A stretch of 33,157 bases of DNA from SURF-58 sp041305085 (GTDB lineage Archaea > Nanobdellota > Nanobdellia > Woesearchaeales > UBA9642). The notes under the pieces were generated by a model. It was not told the origin of the DNA. It was given only the letters and a program-made list of their open reading frames with translations, and ran no database searches. The stretch is from contig JBFYMA010000025.1 in NCBI GenBank assembly GCA_041305085.1, positions 1-33,157 on the forward strand, read 5' to 3'. The translations under genes and the position numbers were made by a program. Shown here one piece after another: positions 31,642 through 33,157 of this stretch (position 1 is the first letter of the stretch; each line of letters begins with the position of its first letter).

Positions 31642-31747
31642 ACCCGAATAGTGTAGTGGATAGCACGCAAGCTTGCGGCATTGCAAAGAATTCTCAGAAT
31701 TGCTGTGCAAACAGCTTGAGACCCGGGTTCAACTCCCGGTTCGGGTG
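31642..31747 (+). tRNA. tRNA-Arg(GCG) with a 34-nt intron
   Basis: The acceptor stem ACCCGAA (31642-31648) pairs with TTCGGGT (31740-31746), discriminator G747. The D stem is GTGT/GCAC, the anticodon stem CAAGC (31668-31672)/GCTTG (31714-31718), and the T arm CCGGG-TTCAACT-CCCGG. The anticodon loop gives TT-GCG-G, anticodon GCG (31675-31677), reading CGC/CGU. The intron is 31679-31712, at the canonical 37/38 site. A bulge-helix-bulge is visible: 4-bp helix TTGC/GCAA flanked by bulges GGC and ACA. The intron ends in a hairpin AATTC-TCA-GAATT. A20 in the D loop and the purine discriminator fit an arginine tRNA. The 3' CCA is not encoded. Confidence 0.93.
31679..31712 (+). other. tRNA-Arg intron, bulge-helix-bulge type
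   Basis: This is the 34-base intron removed by the archaeal splicing endonuclease. Predicted cuts are after the second base of each 3-base bulge (GG/C at 31678-31679 and AC/A at 31712-31713). The inner helix is weak (A-U, U-G, mismatch), so the motif is relaxed. Confidence 0.85.
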
Positions 31748-31755
31748 TTTTTTTT
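31748..31755 (+). terminator. T-run terminator after tRNA-Arg
   Basis: Eight T residues immediately follow the tRNA, typical of archaeal intrinsic termination. Confidence 0.55.
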
Positions 31756-31822
31756 GAAAAAGTTGTATACAAAATTATTTAAAGAATAAAGCCTTTCTGC
31801 AACACAAACTGGGGAGAAAAGC

Positions 31823-31894
31823 ATGGCTTTCCAAGAGTATAAAAATAACAAAAATCACCTGATTACTGATAGGCGCGCCATATCCTCGACCTAA
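31823..31894 (+). CDS. Possible 23-codon leader ORF upstream of pyrF
   Basis: ATG at 31823 has GGGGAG six bases upstream and the peptide starts MAFQEYKNNK. The TAA at 31892-31894 lies in the loop of the first hairpin of the structured repeat, which starts at 31884. It may be a regulatory leader peptide or the 5' stump of a gene interrupted by the repeat. No family is recognised. Confidence 0.45.
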   Translation: MAFQEYKNNKNHLITDRRAISST

Positions 31895-31952
31895 AGGTTG
31901 AGGTGCAGAGCAATCAAAGATTGCTGGCATCACTCTGTGATATTACAGGCTC
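31884..31952 (+). repeat. Structured repeat, copy 2 (pyrF leader)
   Basis: A 9-bp hairpin CCTCGACCT/AGGTTGAGG (31884-31903) precedes a segment (31902-31944) identical to copy 1 over 43 bases. The second part folds as CAGAG/CTCTG around GCAATC-AAA-GATTGC. Unlike the other two copies it lacks the downstream CAACCC; a short TGAG/CTCA pair can close it instead. Confidence 0.75.
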
Positions 31953-31978
31953 ACAATCTTCACAGGCACATTTTTGGA

Positions 31979-32082
31979 ATTGAAAATTTTGACCTGAAGG
32001 TTGGGGTACAGAGCAACAGAGGTTGCTGCACTCTGTGATATTCAACCCATAGAAATTTCTCCTTTTAGTCGAAATTTTCAAT
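31979..32082 (+). repeat. Structured repeat, copy 3, with flanking inverted repeats
   Basis: ATTGAAAATTT (31979-31989) and AAATTTTCAAT (32072-32082) flank this copy as perfect 11-bp inverted repeats. The core (32005-32042) has CAGAG/CTCTG around GCAAC-AGAG-GTTGC. Compared with copies 1 and 2 the inner stem is one pair shorter and the loop differs, yet pairing is kept. The preceding hairpin survives as TTTTGACCT/AGGTTGGGG with wobble pairs replacing C-G pairs. It ends just before the pyrF SD. Confidence 0.75.
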
Positions 32083-32095
32083 AAAAGGTGATAAA

Positions 32096-32995
32096 ATGAG
32101 CTATATAGAAAAACTGAAAAAATCAGCAAAAGAAAGAAAAAGCATAGTCTGCATGGGGCTTGACCCTGTTGTAGAAGCGTTCCCTGAAAAATATAAAGAA
32201 GAGATTACATATTTTACGGAATTTATGTCTAATGTGGTTATGGAAATGTACCAACAAGGTATTTTTCCAGGAGCATTCAAGCCAAACCAGGGATTCTATT
32301 TAAAACACCCTGAAAAAAGAATTGAGAATGCTGAAAATATTGGAGCAGTTACTCTCAGGAGCATTATGGCATTAGTTCGCTCCATGAATATTCCCCGAAT
32401 CCTTGACTACAAAAGAGGAGATATCGCAAAATCCTCAGCAAACTATGCAGATGAAGGGTTTGATGTTCACAAAGCAGATGCTGTAACAGTAAGTCCTTAC
32501 ATGGGAACAGATTCTGTTATTCCTTTTATTGATAAAGCAATGGAAAACGAAGGAGGAGTCTACATCCTTAACAGGACATCAAACAAAGGAGCAAAAGACT
32601 TTCAGAATCTGATTGTAATTCATGAAGGTAAACAAATTCCTCTCTACCAAGCTGTTTCAATGAAGATTTCTGAATGGTCTGAAGGCAAACCAGGAGTAGG
32701 AGCTGTTGTCGGAGCAACATCTCTGGACGAATTGGCAGATATAGCAGGATATTTTGCAAAATCATACCAGATTCCTCTGCTTATTCCAGGAGTAGGAAGC
32801 CAGGGTGGCTCGGCATCTGAAGTGGTAAAAATACTTAAAGATATTGGCTATGATTTGAGCATTGTAAGAATCAACAGCTCTTCAGGATTAACACACCCCT
32901 GGCACAAGAAAAAACAGCCATGCCCTGAAGACTATCCAAAGGTGGTTGTTGAAGAGCTTCAGAAGCTCAACGAAGAAATCAACTATAAGCCATGA
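32096..32995 (+). CDS. pyrF: Orotidine 5'-phosphate decarboxylase, type 2
   Basis: PyrF makes UMP from OMP, the last step of pyrimidine synthesis. The 299-residue protein is of the longer type 2 form: GLDPVVEAFPE (substrate binding), the FKPNQGFYLKH region, the catalytic DYKRGDIAKSSANYA, and a C-terminal LIPGVGSQGGSASEV phosphate loop. The usual archaeal enzyme is shorter (type 1), so this may be a transferred gene. Its Ile codons favour ATT over the ATA that predominates in aIF2 gamma and others, in keeping with that. The ATG has GGTGAT as SD, which implies a leader containing the two repeats above. Confidence 0.95.
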   Translation: MSYIEKLKKSAKERKSIVCMGLDPVVEAFPEKYKEEITYFTEFMSNVVMEMYQQGIFPGAFKPNQGFYLKHPEKRIENAENIGAVTLRSIMALVRSMNIPRILDYKRGDIAKSSANYADEGFDVHKADAVTVSPYMGTDSVIPFIDKAMENEGGVYILNRTSNKGAKDFQNLIVIHEGKQIPLYQAVSMKISEWSEGKPGVGAVVGATSLDELADIAGYFAKSYQIPLLIPGVGSQGGSASEVVKILKDIGYDLSIVRINSSSGLTHPWHKKKQPCPEDYPKVVVEELQKLNEEINYKP

Positions 32996-33011
32996 TTAAA
33001 TATTTGATTAA

Positions 33012-33033
33012 TTTATTTTTTCTTCTCTTTTTT
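33012..33033 (+). terminator. T-rich terminator after pyrF
   Basis: Pyrimidine-rich, mostly T, sequence beginning 17 bp after the pyrF stop, as in archaeal termination. Confidence 0.5.
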
Positions 33034-33100
33034 ATTGAGCTATGTCCCGAATCTCACCAGAGGCTCGCTTTTTGCCGGGCTCGCCTAGTAATGAATGAGT

Positions 33101-33144
33101 GAGTGTACACTCCATCTCCGAAGGAGCCAACTCTCTGGAGTGTA
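33101..33144 (+). promoter_or_regulatory. Structured leader-like hairpin at the right edge
   Basis: TACACTCCA (33106-33114) pairs with TGGAGTGTA (33136-33144) around CTCC-GAA-GGAG (33116-33126), leaving a 9-base 3' bulge, an architecture like the repeat's second hairpin. The left arm can alternatively pair locally as GAGTGTACACTC (33101-33112). An ATG follows at 33152, which may start the next gene outside the window. Confidence 0.5.
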
Positions 33145-33157
33145 GCGATAAATGAAG

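Noticed and set aside
31512..31772. Minus-strand frame across the tRNA with a PEPGVEPGS-like segment
   Set aside because: That segment is the usual antisense translation of a tRNA T arm. The hydrophobic tail (31512-31640) is open but lacks a promoter and a start outside the tRNA.
31900..32050. Box C/D or H/ACA guide RNA
   Set aside because: GTGATAT resembles box C only loosely and no box D or ACA is at the expected spacing.

Overview
The window looks like a piece of an AT-rich archaeal chromosome, most likely from a DPANN lineage; the exact phylum cannot be fixed from sequence alone. Archaeal hallmarks are aIF2 gamma, TFB, prefoldin alpha, an archaeal-type FtsY, Pth2, a large Lhr-type helicase, a COG2112-type kinase, a preflagellin-type prepilin peptidase, and a tRNA-Arg(GCG) with an intron at the canonical 37/38 site. 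Most genes have a TATA box about 25 bp before the start codon and so look leaderless. A minority carry strong Shine-Dalgarno (SD) sequences. A class II lysyl-tRNA synthetase, a SemiSWEET protein and several small or degenerate proteins fit a DPANN genome.

Layout. 1-5600: an edge fragment, an ABC exporter (-), a possible leaderless 30-aa ORF, aIF2 gamma and prefoldin alpha (+), an unknown protein (-) and a HAD hydrolase (+). 5600-10060: FtsY (+), SemiSWEET (-), Lhr-type helicase (+). 10060-13700: a comb of five hairpins closed by a 10-bp stem, then a minus-strand three-gene cluster encoding two unrecognised helical proteins and a membrane-anchored YkuD-fold protein without its catalytic Cys and His, preceded by a 22-codon acidic ORF with the same strong SD. 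13800-18460: nucleotidyltransferase, small winged-helix protein with a perfect palindrome at its start site, histidine phosphatase, MetRS and a small DUF4258-like protein, all minus. 18540-24420: prepilin peptidase (-), degenerate cis-prenyltransferase homologue (+), a 166-bp inverted-repeat-bounded element holding a 48-codon ORF, a HemK/Mtq2-like methyltransferase, a twin-arginine-like secreted protein, a COG2112 kinase, an unknown protein (-), an MGMT-like protein (+) and TFB (-). 24600-31320: a small membrane protein, Pth2, two minus-strand unknowns, LysRS with an overlapping truncated CYTH gene, a PfkB kinase plus S-adenosylhomocysteine hydrolase operon, a tandem-HTH protein and a winged-helix regulator. 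31640-33157: intron-containing tRNA-Arg, a pyrF leader with a 23-codon ORF and two structured repeats, pyrF, and another structured element at the right edge.

Genes that work together: aIF2 gamma, prefoldin, FtsY, MetRS, LysRS, Pth2, TFB and tRNA-Arg are information-processing and protein-biogenesis functions. The PfkB kinase (probably adenosine kinase) and AhcY would remove the products of SAM-dependent methylation. The YkuD cluster, prepilin peptidase, cis-prenyltransferase homologue and ABC exporter suggest envelope functions.

The least explained material is noncoding: (i) the five-hairpin comb at 10108-10247, (ii) a structured repeat with three copies (130-172, 31902-31944, 32005-32042), two of them in the pyrF leader, (iii) the inverted-repeat element at 20200-20365, and (iv) the switch-like hairpin at 33101-33144. 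These are candidates for new structured RNAs or nonautonomous mobile elements; their function is inferred, not shown.
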